Counted from the first letter of the stretch, positions 41,193 to 50,905 are shown. The stretch: 64,000 nucleotides of DNA from PALSA-612 sp963765295 (GCA_963765295.1 CAVXVO010000005.1:620001-684000); one strand, 5' to 3'. Translations and numbers: made by a program. The notes: generated by a model not told the origin, from the sequence alone.

Positions 41193-41561
41193 GTGGCGAT
41201 GCGCACCATGAAGGACGTGCATGACCAGACATGTGCCGTCGCCTGCTGCGCCGAGATCATCGGCGCCAAATGGACCGCTCTGCTCGTCCACGACCTCTCG
41301 GAGGGGCCACGCCGTTTCTCGGAGCTCGAGCACTCCTGCTCGGGCATCAGCCCGCGCACGCTCTCCGAGCGGCTGCGGCTGCTCGAGCACGAGGGGCTCG
41401 TCCTCCGCCGGAGCTACAGCGAGACGCCGCCGCGCGTCGAGTACGAGCTCACGGACAAGGGCGCGTCGCTCTTGCCGATCATCAAGGCGATGAGCGACTT
41501 CGGCCACGCCTGGCTCGTGCCCGAGCACGACCACTCGCACGACCTGGCCCGCGCCCGCTAG
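41193..41561 (+). CDS. HxlR-family transcriptional regulator
   Basis: 122 residues. Winged helix with CAVACCAEIIGAKWTALLVH, FSELEHSCSGISPRTLSERL (recognition helix) and LVLRRSYSETPPRVEYELT. Cys residues in the N-terminal CAVACC are typical of redox- or electrophile-sensing HxlR proteins. A histidine-rich tail (PEHDHSHD) may bind metal. Target unknown; it is divergent from the CpsB-like gene. The stop shares CTAG with the convergent dipeptidase gene. Confidence 0.9.
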   Translation: MAMRTMKDVHDQTCAVACCAEIIGAKWTALLVHDLSEGPRRFSELEHSCSGISPRTLSERLRLLEHEGLVLRRSYSETPPRVEYELTDKGASLLPIIKAMSDFGHAWLVPEHDHSHDLARAR

Positions 41562-42892
41562 CGCAGCGCCGCGAAGCCGACGAAGAGCTCGCGTGCGGCC
41601 GACAGGCCGAGTGGCACGTACTCGAGCAGCAGGCGCTCGTTCGGCGAGTGCACGTTGCTGTCCGGCAGCGCGAAGCCGGTGATGATCGTCGGGATGCCGC
41701 GGTCGCCGAGCGCGGGGACGATCGGGAGGGAGCCGCCGGAGCGGAGCAGGAGCGGCCGCGTGCCGAGCGAGCGCTCGAACGCGTCCCGCGCCAGCCGGAT
41801 CGCCGCCGAGCCGGGATCGACGAGACCCGCACGGGCGGACGCCCAGCGCTCGACCTCGACGCCCGCCCCGGCCGGCGCCGCCTCGGTGATCAGCCGCTCC
41901 ACCGCGGCGAAGATCTCGTCCGGGTCCTGGCCGGCCACGAGCCGGATCGACACGTTCGCCTCGGCGAGGGCCGGAAGCACCGTCTTCTGCAGCATCGCCG
42001 AGCCGCCGGCGAGGCCGTTGACGTCGAGCGAGGGCTCGGCCCAGGTGCGCAGGTAGAACTCCTCGGCCGCGGCGGGGTCGGCCGGACGCGCGCCCTGGTC
42101 GGCGAGCACCTCGGCCCCGCCGGCCAGCGAGCGCCAGCCGTCAAGCTCCTCCTGCGTCGGCGGGATCACGCCCGCGCGCAGCGGTTCCGGGAGCCGCCCG
42201 TCGCGCGGCATCACGCCCGATAGGGCCTGGAGCAGCGCATGGGGTGCGTTCAGCGCTGCGCCGCCGTACATGCCCGAGTGGAGGTCGCGCTCGCCCGTCC
42301 GGACGCGCACGTGCATGTAGACGATCCCGCGGGTGGCGACGTAGAACGCGGGCACGCCCTGTTCGGGCATGTCTGCGTCGAAGATCACGCAGGCGTCGGC
42401 GTGGCGGCCGTCCGCGGCGAGGAAGTCGATGATCGAGTGACCGCCGACCTCCTCCTCCCCGTCGCACGCGAAGCGGACGTTCACCGGCAGCGCGCCCTCG
42501 GCGGCGAGCCCCGCGGCCGCCTTCAGGAGCAGGTAGAGCTGCCCCTTGTCGTCGGCCACGCCCCGCCCGTACACCCAGCCGTCCCGGACGGAGAGCTCGA
42601 ACGGCCTGCTCTGCCACTCGTCGAGCGGATCCGGCGGCTGCACGTCGAAATGCCCGTAGACGAGCACGGTCGGCGCCGACTCGGCATCGGTGGATGCCCG
42701 CAGCTCGCCGTCGACGAGCGGGCTCCCCTCCCAGTCGACCACCTTCGCGTCGCCGCCCGCGCCCCGGACGACGTCCGCCACCCATTCCGCCGCGCGCCGT
42801 ACATCGCCGGCATGGGCCGGATCGGCGCTCATGCTCGGGATCGCGATCAGCTCGGCCAGCTCGTCGAGCAGCGTCTGGGTCTCGGTCGTCAC
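41558..42892 (-). CDS. M20-family dipeptidase
   Basis: 444 residues. VLVYGHFDVQPPDPLDEW (His/Asp metal ligand), GRGVADDKGQLYLLLKA, FACDGEEEVGGHS (catalytic Glu and Glu ligand), VIFDADMPEQG, and RSGGSLPIVPALG. The M20 dipeptidase family resembles carnosinase/CNDP-type enzymes. Cytosolic; dizinc. Alone in its transcript. Confidence 0.9.
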   Translation of the reverse strand: MTTETQTLLDELAELIAIPSMSADPAHAGDVRRAAEWVADVVRGAGGDAKVVDWEGSPLVDGELRASTDAESAPTVLVYGHFDVQPPDPLDEWQSRPFELSVRDGWVYGRGVADDKGQLYLLLKAAAGLAAEGALPVNVRFACDGEEEVGGHSIIDFLAADGRHADACVIFDADMPEQGVPAFYVATRGIVYMHVRVRTGERDLHSGMYGGAALNAPHALLQALSGVMPRDGRLPEPLRAGVIPPTQEELDGWRSLAGGAEVLADQGARPADPAAAEEFYLRTWAEPSLDVNGLAGGSAMLQKTVLPALAEANVSIRLVAGQDPDEIFAAVERLITEAAPAGAGVEVERWASARAGLVDPGSAAIRLARDAFERSLGTRPLLLRSGGSLPIVPALGDRGIPTIITGFALPDSNVHSPNERLLLEYVPLGLSAARELFVGFAALR

Positions 42893-42901
42893 CGCCGCAG
42901 C

Positions 42902-43864
42902 CTACTTCCCGCCCAGCTTGGAGAGCAGCAGCTGCGCATCGGCGAGAAACGGTGACGGGCCCGCAGCGACCACGCGGTCGAGCTGCGGGCGCGCGGCCTT
43001 CAGCTGCCCGATCCAGATCAGCATCAGCCCGAGGTGGAAGCGGACGGTGGTCGCCTTCGGGAACACACGGACGAGCGGGCCGAGCTTCGAGAAGGCCACC
43101 GCCGGCTTCGCCTTGTCGAAGAGGCCCACTGCCGCCGCCACCTGCGCGTCGGGATCGTTCGGGGCGAGCCGGGCGGCGGCGGCGAACTGCCGCTCGGCCG
43201 ACACGGGCCTGTGGATGGCCTGCAGCGCCACCCCGTAGAGGAGCCTGTCGCGAGCACCGCCGGTCCGAGCGTGGGCGGCCAGGTACGCGAGCTGCTTCGG
43301 CGCCGCGAGCCGGTCGAGCGCCCGCGGCGACGGGAACGACGTCGAGAAGGGAGGCAGGCCGGGCGCGTCGCGGGGATGGAGCAGGTCGTCGGCACGGATT
43401 GCGTAGTACGTGTCCGGCTGCGCCCGTCGCGCCACTCGCCACGCCGTCTGCGCCTGCGCCAGCCGCCCCTGCCAGAAGAACGCGAGCCCGAGCTCGAGCT
43501 GCGCCAGCGAGCTGCCCGGATGCTGCCGCTCGAGCTCGGCGAGCCGGTCGAAGCCGCCGGGCCAGGCGGCGAGCGCGGCGCCGACGCGGGCCTCGAGTGA
43601 GCGGTAGCGGGCGAACGTCGTCCCGGCGGCCTTGCGGTGCCCGTGGTCGTACAGATCGAGCGCGCGACGCAGTGCCACCGCCTCTGCGTCCGTGCGCACG
43701 CCGAGGTCGAGATCGAGCTCGGGCGCCCCTTTCTGCTTGACGACGACTGCCGTCGTCGAGCCTCCGGTGCCGGTCCGCGTCAGGAGCGTGGCGCCGACCG
43801 TGGTGGCGCCGGCGGCCAGCGCAATCGCGCCGACGAGTAGCCACACACGCGTCCTGGGCGACAC
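42902..43864 (-). CDS. Membrane-anchored TPR-like protein
   Basis: 320 residues. N-terminal membrane segment (VWLLVGAIALAAGATTVGATLL) then about 280 residues of helical repeats resembling TPRs (SSLAQLELGLAFFWQGRLAQ, FHLGLMLIWIGQLKAARPQL). Probably faces the periplasm or outside. Function unknown. GTG start. Confidence 0.75.
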   Translation of the reverse strand: MSPRTRVWLLVGAIALAAGATTVGATLLTRTGTGGSTTAVVVKQKGAPELDLDLGVRTDAEAVALRRALDLYDHGHRKAAGTTFARYRSLEARVGAALAAWPGGFDRLAELERQHPGSSLAQLELGLAFFWQGRLAQAQTAWRVARRAQPDTYYAIRADDLLHPRDAPGLPPFSTSFPSPRALDRLAAPKQLAYLAAHARTGGARDRLLYGVALQAIHRPVSAERQFAAAARLAPNDPDAQVAAAVGLFDKAKPAVAFSKLGPLVRVFPKATTVRFHLGLMLIWIGQLKAARPQLDRVVAAGPSPFLADAQLLLSKLGGK

Positions 43865-43870
43865 GATCCG

Positions 43871-43876
43871 ACGATA
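43871..43876 (-). promoter_or_regulatory. -10 hexamer TATCGT, leaderless promoter
   Basis: On the minus strand TATCGT is six bases before GTG 43864. Confidence 0.5.
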
Positions 43877-43968
43877 CGGGAATCCCGACGGACGCCTGCA
43901 CGTTCAGGTGTCCACGAGTCGGGAAAAGGCAGCAAAGGCGCGAGACTTTTCGGAATAAACCATGAAGC

Positions 43969-43974
43969 TATACT
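43969..43974 (+). promoter_or_regulatory. -10 hexamer TATACT, promoter of the cysteine operon
   Basis: Canonical TATACT ends ten bases before ATG 43985. The upstream ~50 bases are unusually A/T-rich for this genome (GGAATAAACCATGAAGC). This suggests a strong or regulated promoter; no operator was identified. Confidence 0.5.
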
Positions 43975-43984
43975 TTTGAAACCA

Positions 43985-45164
43985 ATGGCCAGCTACCGCG
44001 ACCTCCTCCAGCAGGTGAAGTCCGAGATCGACGAACTGGACGCGCCCGCGGCAGCCGCGCTGCTCGAGGGCGAGAGCGCACCGGCACTGCTCGACGTACG
44101 CGAGCTGAACGAGTGGCAGGAGGGGCACATCCCCGGAGCCGTCCACATTCCGCGCGGATTCCTCGAGTCTCAGGTCGAGCAGGCCCTCCCCGACCGCCAA
44201 CAGGCCCGTCGTCGTCTACTGCGCCGGCGGCTCGCGGTCGGCCTTCGCGGCCAAGACGCTCGAGGAGATGGGGTACGAGACGGTCTACTCGCTCGCCGGC
44301 GGCTACACGGACTGGAAGCGGAACGGCTTCCCGACCGCGCTTCCGCGGACGCTCGACACCGACAAGCGGCAGCGCTACAGCCGGCACCTGCTGATCCCGG
44401 AGGTCGGCGAGGAGGGGCAGATCAAGCTGCTCGACTCGCGCATGCTCCTGATCGGCGCCGGCGGCCTCGGCTCGCCCGCCTCGCTGTACCTGGCCGCGGC
44501 CGGCGTCGGAACGCTCGGCATCGTCGATGACGACGTCGTCGACGCGACCAACCTCCAGCGCCAGATCGTCCACACCACGGAGCGCCTCGGCGAGTCGAAG
44601 GCGGAGTCGGCCAAGCAGACGATCGAGGCGCTCAACCCGGACGTGCAGGTCCACCTGTTCAAGGAGCGGCTGACCTCGGAGAACGTCGACCGCATCCTCG
44701 CCGAGGGCTGGGACGTGATCATCGACGGCGCGGACAACTTCCCGACGCGCTACCTCCTGAACGACGCCTCGGTCTGGCACCGGATCCCGATCGTCCACGG
44801 CTCGATCTTCCGCTTCGAGGGCCAGGTCACCGTCTTCAAGCCGTACGAGGGCCCGTGCTACCGCTGCCTGTTCCCGCAGCCGCCGCCGCCCGAGCTCGCC
44901 CCGAGCTGCGCGGAGGGCGGCGTGCTCGGCGTACTGCCCGGCATCGTCGGCTCGCTGCAGGCGAACGAGGCGATCAAGCTCGCGCTCGGCATCGGCGATC
45001 CGCTCGTGGGCAGGCTCCTCCTCTTCGACGCGCTCGCGCCCTCGTTCACCGAGGTCAAGCTGCGCCGCGACCCGGCCTGCCCGGTCTGCGGCGAGTCGCC
45101 GACGATCACCGAGTACGTCGACTACGTCGAGTTCTGCCAGGGACGCCCGGCAGGGGTCCACTGA
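43985..45164 (+). CDS. moeB: Rhodanese-MoeB fusion (sulfur-carrier activating enzyme), one frameshift
   Basis: About 392 residues once corrected. N-terminal rhodanese domain (LLDVRELNEWQEGHIPGAVH; active-site loop YCAGGSRSA) then an E1-like ThiF/MoeB domain (LIGAGGLGSPASLYLAAAGV for ATP, DDDVVDATNLQRQ, paired CYRC and CPVC zinc ligands). Mycobacterial MoeZ has the reverse order. A frame break near 44192 (CCCC-G-ACC) separates the two halves; deleting one G reads ALPTANRPVVVYCAGG. It would adenylate the carrier's C-terminal GG and pass sulfur from rhodanese. Confidence 0.85.
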
Positions 45165-46370
45165 TGGCGACCGTCCGCATCCCGCCCACCCTGCGCACGG
45201 CCACGGGCGGCGCGCGGGAGGTCGAGGCCTCCGGCGGCACGATCCGCGACCTGCTCGACGACCTCGCCGAGCGCTTCCCGAGCCTGCGCGGCCAGGTGTT
45301 CGACAACGGCGAGATCGCCGCCTTCGTGAACGTGTACGTCGAGGGCGAGGACGTGCGCACGCTGGACGGGCTCGAGACGGAAGTCGCCGAAGGCTCGACG
45401 GTCATCCTGCTGCCGGCGATGGCGGGCGGACAGCGCGTCGACCTGGCGCCGTCGCTCCTCGAGCTGGTCGGCCACACCCCGCTCGTCCACCTGTCCCGCC
45501 TCTCGCCCGAGGGCGTCTCGATCTACGCCAAGCTCGAGGGCCAGAATCCGACCGGTTCGATCAAGGACCGCGTCGCGAAGGCGATGATCGAGGCGGCCGA
45601 GGCCTCCGGAGAGCTCGACGCCGGGCCGCGAACTGCTCGAGCCCACGAGCGGCAACACCGGCATCTCGCTCGCGTTCATCGCGCGCCTCAAGGGGTACAA
45701 GCTCACCTGCGTCATGCCCGAGAACGCGACCGAGGAGCGGCGGCGGCTGTTGCAGCTCTACGGCGCCGAGATCGTCGATTCGCCCGCCGCCGAGGGCTCG
45801 AACGGCGCCGTGCGCCTCGCGCTCGAGCTGGCCGCGCGCGAGCCGCGCTACTACATGCCGTTCCAGTACGCGAACGAGGCCAACCCGCGCGCCCACTACG
45901 AAGGCACCGGAGCCGAGATCGCCGAGGTGCTCGACCGCGTCGACGTCCTCGTCGCCGGCCTCGGCACAGGCGGCACGCTCATGGGCACCGGCGAGCGCCT
46001 GCGCGAGAGCTTTCCCGACATCGTGGTCGCAGCCGCCGAGCCGCTCCCCGGCGACCCGGTGATGGGCCTCCGCTCGCTCGAGGACGGCTATGTCCCGCCG
46101 ATCCTCGACGTCTCCAAGCTCGACCGGAAGCTGCTCGTGTCGAACGCCGAGTCGGTCGCAGGCCTGCGGGCGCTGCTCGAGCGCGAGGGCATCTTCGCCG
46201 GCGTCTCGGCCGGGGCAGTCGTCCATGTCGCCCGCCGGCTCGCCGAGGAGGCCGACGAGGGCGCCGTCGTCGTCTGCATCCTCGCCGACGCTGGCTGGAA
46301 ATACCTCTCCGCCGACTTCTGGGCCGCTCCCGACCCGGAAGCCTCGATGGAGCGCGGCCACTGGTGGTAG
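45164..46370 (+). CDS. cysM: CysO-CysM fusion: sulfur carrier joined to cysteine synthase, one frameshift
   Basis: The first ~88 residues are a MoaD/ThiS-type carrier (RIPPTLRTATGGAREVEASG, AAFVNVYVEGEDVRTL, VILLPAMAGG). The frame then runs on, without a stop after GG, into LLELVGHTPLVHL of a CysM-type synthase: GSIKDR (PLP lysine), EPTSGNTGIS, LGTGGTLMGTG and ADAGWKYLS. It matches the thiocarboxylate-dependent, O-phosphoserine-using CysM of mycobacteria. A frame break near 45624 (GCCGGGCCG) is repaired by removing one G. About 401 residues. ATG overlaps the moeB stop (TGATG). Confidence 0.85.
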
Positions 46371-46738
46371 TCCCGGCGGCGATCCGCCGCCAGCTCCAGG
46401 AGCACGCGGACGCCGAGGCGCCGAACGAGGCCTGCGGCCTCCTGGCCTTCCGCGACGGCGTCGCCGACCGCTATCTCCCCGGCGCGAACGAGGCCGCGAG
46501 CCCCTACCGCTTCCAGCTCATGCCCAGCTCGCCGGACGACTTCTTTCTCGAGGACGAGGGCTACGAGCTCGCGGTCTTCCACTCGCACCCGACCGACAAG
46601 GCCGAGCCGTCTCGCACCGATGTCGAGAACATTGGGCTCTGGGAGGGCAAGCCGTACCTGATCCTGTCGCGTCCGACGGGCGAGCTCCGCGCCTGGCGGA
46701 TCGGCGGCGGCCGCGTCGAGGAATTCGAGATCGAGTGA
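46364..46738 (+). CDS. mec: JAMM/MPN+ metallopeptidase (Mec-type)
   Basis: 124 residues from GTG 46364, overlapping cysM by 7 bp. EACGLLAF supplies the Glu and ELAVFHSHPTDKAEPSRTDVE the HxHPx7-8SxxD zinc site. Mycobacterial Mec+ releases cysteine from the CysO-Cys adduct by cutting after the terminal GG. Here it might also process the CysO-CysM fusion. Followed by a strong hairpin. Confidence 0.9.
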   Translation: MVVPAAIRRQLQEHADAEAPNEACGLLAFRDGVADRYLPGANEAASPYRFQLMPSSPDDFFLEDEGYELAVFHSHPTDKAEPSRTDVENIGLWEGKPYLILSRPTGELRAWRIGGGRVEEFEIE

Positions 46739-46766
46739 CGGGCGGCCCCGCGTCGGGGACCGCCCG
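46739..46766. terminator. Terminator hairpin after the cysteine operon
   Basis: CGGGCGG plus CCCC pair with GGGG and CCGCCCG across a 5-base loop (11 bp, one bulged A). No T tract. Sits between convergent genes. Confidence 0.55.
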
Positions 46767-46778
46767 CCAAGCTGCGTG

Positions 46779-47150
46779 CTAGTTGACCGTGAAATTCCCG
46801 AACATGCTGTCCGGGTGCACGGCGCAGTAGAACTGCCACTTGCCCTTCGAGAGCTTGATCGTCACCGTCTTCTTGCCCTTGAACGTGTCGCTCGTGATCT
46901 CCTTGTGGAACTTCCCGCCCGTCTTCTGGACGAGGTCGAAGGTGTGGATGTCGGCCTTGTCCGTGATCACGAACTTGTACGACCCGGCCTTGAGCGTCTT
47001 GACCTTCTTGCCCGACGAGGTCTTCAGGCTGATCGTGAAGCCCGGCCCGACGGTGCCGTTCAGCGTCGGCGTCGCCGAGCTCAGGGCCATCGCAGCGCCT
47101 GCGGACCCGAGGGCCACTACGGCGGCGACGACTGCGATGCGTACCCGCAC
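46779..47150 (-). CDS. Secreted cupredoxin (plastocyanin-like)
   Basis: 123 residues. Signal peptide AVVAAVVALGSAGAAMA. Type 1 copper ligands look complete: His in DIHTFDL and Cys, His, Met in YCAVHPDSMFG (CxxHxxxM). Short, Lys-rich electron-transfer protein; partner unknown. Confidence 0.88.
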   Translation of the reverse strand: MRVRIAVVAAVVALGSAGAAMALSSATPTLNGTVGPGFTISLKTSSGKKVKTLKAGSYKFVITDKADIHTFDLVQKTGGKFHKEITSDTFKGKKTVTIKLSKGKWQFYCAVHPDSMFGNFTVN

Positions 47151-47215
47151 GAGATCCTCCTTGGTTGCGTAGCTGTGTCAGAGGAAGATACGAGACAAGG
47201 CGACGAGGTGGATTG

Positions 47216-47845
47216 ATGGAAGTCGAGCGAATCGACGACGGACTGTGGCGTTGGACCGGCTTCCACGAGACGTGGCGCCGGGACGTCGGCTGCGTCTACG
47301 CCGAATCGCCGGATTCGGTCTGTCTGATCGACCCGCTCGTGCCGCCCGAGGACGGGAAGCGCTTCCTGGACGCGCTCGACCGCGACGTCGAGCGGCTCGG
47401 CATGCCCGTGCACGTGCTCGTCAGCGTCTTCTGGCACACGCGGAGCGCCCGCGACCTCGCCGAGCGCTACGACGCCGAGGTGTGGGCGCCATCGCGGGCG
47501 CGGGCAGCGGTCGAGCGGCGCGCGGGGCTCCGCGTACGGGCATTCCGGCCCGGCGATCGACTGCCCGGAGGCATCGCCGCCCACGCGACCGCACGCAGCA
47601 ACGAGGTCGTGCTCTTCCTCGCCGCGCACCGTGCGCTGGTCGCGGGTGACGTCATCCTCGGTGGCGACGACGGATCGCTCCGCCTTTGCCCCGCGTCGTG
47701 GCTGCCGGACGGCGTCGGGCAGGAGGCGCTGCGGGCGAGCCTCGAGCCGTTGCTCGCGCTTCCGATCGAGCACGTTCTCGTCTCCCACGGGCGACCGGTG
47801 CTCGGCAACGGCGCCGTCGCGCTCGAGAGCCTGCTGCGCCCGTGA
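47216..47845 (+). CDS. Degenerate MBL-fold protein
   Basis: 209 residues from ATG 47216 (GAGGTGG upstream). Beta-lactamase-like fold: CLIDPLVPPEDG, then VFWHTRSARDLAERYDAEVWA in place of the HxHxDH motif, then RALVAGDVILGGD and HVLVSHGRPV. Most metal ligands are lost, so activity is doubtful. Stop overlaps the next start (GTGA). Confidence 0.7.
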   Translation: MEVERIDDGLWRWTGFHETWRRDVGCVYAESPDSVCLIDPLVPPEDGKRFLDALDRDVERLGMPVHVLVSVFWHTRSARDLAERYDAEVWAPSRARAAVERRAGLRVRAFRPGDRLPGGIAAHATARSNEVVLFLAAHRALVAGDVILGGDDGSLRLCPASWLPDGVGQEALRASLEPLLALPIEHVLVSHGRPVLGNGAVALESLLRP

Positions 47846-48522
47846 GCGTCTCGACGGAGCTACGCCTGGAGGGCGCGAACGGTCTGTTCGTGGCACACAC
47901 GGACGAGCCCGACCTGCGCCGAGCGCTCCGGAGCCTCGCGTTCACCGAGGAGAACGGCGGGTTCGTGCGCAGCTTCCCTGCCGACGCGCCCGGACTCCAC
48001 GACACCTACGTCCGCTTCAAGCGCACGCTCGACGACGTGCTGGCGCAGGCGTCCGGGCGGAGCATCCCGCCCTGGGAGGACGCCCTCGACGCCGTGGCAA
48101 TGCGGCTGGACGCAGCCCGGGCCGAGTGGTTCCTGGTCGGCAGCGGCGCGCTTGCGGTGCGTGGGATCGACGTCGTGCCACGCGATCTCGACCTCGTCGT
48201 CGCCGATCCGGCGGTCGCGGCCGAGACCTTCGAGCACCTCCACATCGAGCCCGTCAGCGTCAACCGGCCGGGCGCATGGATCGCGCGCTGGTTCGGCCGC
48301 GCCTTCCTCCATGCGCGGATCGAGTGGGTCGCGGGCGTCGACCCGGAGATCGATACCTACGCGTCGCCGAACGACTACGGGCCCGACGCGGAGTCCCGCG
48401 TCGAGACGGTTCGCTGGCGCGATCACGACCTCAGGCTCGCCCCACTCGATCTCCAGCTCGCGGTGACCGAGCGCCGCGGGCTGACCGAGCGGGCGGCCGC
48501 GATCCGCGACGTGCTCCCCTAG
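47842..48522 (+). CDS. Nucleotidyltransferase-like protein
   Basis: 226 residues from GTG 47842. WFLVGSGALAVRGIDVVPRDLDLVVAD is the G-S...DxD pattern of the polymerase-beta/MNT nucleotidyltransferase fold. RIEWVAGVDPEIDTY and DLQLAVTERRGLTERAAAI follow. Resembles AbiEii/MNT-type domains; the role is unknown and no toxin partner is adjacent. Coupled to the MBL-like gene. Confidence 0.65.
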   Translation: MSVSTELRLEGANGLFVAHTDEPDLRRALRSLAFTEENGGFVRSFPADAPGLHDTYVRFKRTLDDVLAQASGRSIPPWEDALDAVAMRLDAARAEWFLVGSGALAVRGIDVVPRDLDLVVADPAVAAETFEHLHIEPVSVNRPGAWIARWFGRAFLHARIEWVAGVDPEIDTYASPNDYGPDAESRVETVRWRDHDLRLAPLDLQLAVTERRGLTERAAAIRDVLP

Positions 48523-48525
48523 CCG

Positions 48526-49510
48526 CTAGTCGAGCTCGATCGCGGCGCCGGAGGCCGCGGAGCTGAACAGCGCCTCGATCACACGCGCCTGTGCAACGGC
48601 GTCGTCTCGGCCGAGAAGCGGCGTCCCCTGACCGCGGATCGCGTCGCTCAGGTTCTCGAGCTCGAGGCCGTACGAGTCCTCGGCCTCGAGCTCGATGCGC
48701 TCGACGCCGTCACGCCGCCGCACCTCGATCACCGGCCTCCGTGCGTGCCAGGGGTCGTCGAGGAAGAGCGAGCCCTCGCTGCCGATCGCCTCGAGCTCGT
48801 CGCGGCTCGCGAGCGCTGTGCCGCAGTCGAACAGCGCCAGCACGTCGCCCGGGAAGCGGAGCGAGCCGGTGAAGACCCAGTCGGTCCCACTCGGCCCCGT
48901 CCATTGCTGGCCGTAGGCGAGCTCGGGCTCGCTCCCGGCGACGAAACGCGAGCCGCTGATGCAGTAGCAGCCGACGTCCATGAGCGCGCCGCCTTCGACC
49001 TCCGGCCGCAGGCGGATGTTGGCGGTGTCGAAGAGGCCGTACGAGAAGCAGGAACGGACGACCCGCAGCTCGCCGATCGCTCCATCACCGAGGAGTTCCT
49101 GCAGACGGAGCGTCTGCGGATTGTGCCGCCACATGAACGCCTCCGTCAGCAGCGTGCCGGCCGCGTCGGCCGCGTCGAAGGCTTCGTCGACCCGGTCCGG
49201 CTTGCTGTCCATCGGCTTCTCGCAGAGAACGTGCTTGCCCGCCTGCGCGGCGCGGATCGACCACTCGCAGTGCATCGTGTTCGGCAGCGAGATGTAGATG
49301 GCCTCGATCTCGGGATCGGCGAGGAGCGCTTCGTACGAGCCGTACGCGCGCGGGACCCCCCACTCCGATGCGTACGCGTCGGCGCGGTCCTGCGTGCGGC
49401 TTGCGACGCGCGACGAGGTCGACCTTCGGCGACGCCTGGGCGGGCGGGATCACGAGGCGGTTGATGTCTGCGGTCGAGACGATTCCCCACCGGACAGGCT
49501 CGTAGCTCAT
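48526..49510 (-). CDS. Gfo/Idh/MocA-family oxidoreductase, one frameshift
   Basis: About 327 residues. RWGIVSTADINRLVIPPAQ (Rossmann), then AIYISLPNTMHCEWSIRAAQ and KHVLCEKPMDSKPD (EKP motif), MDVGCYCISGSRFVAG. GGAGGAACG precedes the ATG. A one-base break near 49409 interrupts VDLVA-SRTQ. NAD(P)-dependent sugar or polyol dehydrogenase, co-transcribed with the kinase (ATGA overlap). Confidence 0.82.
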
Positions 49511-50905
49511 CGTTCCTCCAGAGATTTGACGGCCGGGTACAGCGCGCGGTAGCGAGCATAGCCCTCGTCGTACACGCCGCTCCACGCCTCGTTCGGCTCG
49601 ACCCGATCTCGGACCCGGACGCAGGCCGCGACGGCCTCCTCCGCGCTCGCGAAGACGCCGTTCGCGACGCCCGCGAGCAGCGCCGCGCCGTAGGCGGAGC
49701 CCTCCTCGACCTCGGTCAGCTCGAGCGGAACACCCGAGTACCGAGGCCACGATCTCGAGCCACAGCCTGCTGCGCGCGCCGCCGCCGGACGCACGCCCGA
49801 GCTTCGCGTCGACGCCGAGCCCGCGCAGAAGCTCGAGCGAGTCGCGGAGACCGTACGCGACGCCTTCGAGGACGGCGCGGACGAGCCCACCGCGGTCATG
49901 TCGGAGGGACAGTCCCTCGAACATGGCCCGCGCGGACGGGTCCGCGTGGGGCGTGCGCTCGCCGGCCAGATAGGGCAGGAAGGTCAGCCCCTCGGCTCCG
50001 GCCGGCCACTCCGCCGCCTCGGCGACGAGCTCGTCGAACGAGGTGCCGGGCGCGAGCGTGTCGCGGAACCAGCGCAGCGCACCGGCCGCGTTCAGCATCA
50101 CGCCCATCGCCTCCCAGGTGCCGGGCACGGCGTGACAGAAGACGTGGACGCGCGCCTCGGGCTCGGCGCGGTACTCGGGGAGCGCCGCGAAGACGACGCC
50201 GGACGTGCCGAGAACGACCGAGAGCGTCCCCGGCCGGACGACGCCGACGCCGAGTGCCGCCGCCTGCTGGTCGCCGGCCCCGCCGTACACCGTCGACTCG
50301 GAGACAGGAGGCAGCCAGTCGTGCGGGATCTCGAGCGCGTCGGCGACCTCGTCCGACCAGCGGCGGCGGCGTACGTCGAAGAGCAGCGTCCCGGACGCGT
50401 CCGCGGCGTCGATCCCGTGCTCGCCGGTGAGCCGCAGCATCACGTAGTCCTTCGGGAGCAGGATGCGCCGGATGCGACCGTAGACCTCGGGCTCGTGGCG
50501 GCGCAGCCAGAGGAGCTTCGGCGCCGTGAAGCCCGTCAGCGCCCGGTTTCCCGTCAGCTCGATCAGGCGCTCGAGCCCGACTCGCTCCTCGATCTCCGCG
50601 CACTCGGCGGCCGTCCGCTGGTCGTTCCAGAGAATGGCCGGACGCAGGACGCGGTCGGCCTCGTCGAGGCAGACGAGCCCGTGCATCTGGCCGGAGAAGC
50701 CGAGATGCGCGTCGTCGAACGTGAGCCGCGCGATCACCGCCTCCGCGGCACGCCACCAGTCCTCGGGGTCCTGCTCGGCCCACCCGGGCTGCGGCGTCGA
50801 GAGCGGGTAGGCCTCCTCGTCGGTCGCGAGCACCTCACCCTCGGGCGAGATCGCGACCGCCTTGACGCCGGTCGTGCCGACGTCGAGCCCGACGAGGGTC
50901 GTCAT
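49507..50905 (-). CDS. xylB: Xylulokinase-like FGGY kinase, one frameshift
   Basis: About 465 residues. GLDVGTTGVKAVAI, SGQMHGLVCLDE (typical of XylB), ILWNDQRTAAEC, GAGDQQAAALGVG, VLGTSGVVFA and ASGGGARSRLWLEI. A break near 49735 joins VASVLG to VPLELTEVEEGSAYGAALL. Phosphorylates a ketose, likely D-xylulose. Neighbouring isomerase and dehydrogenases fit sugar catabolism. Confidence 0.85.
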
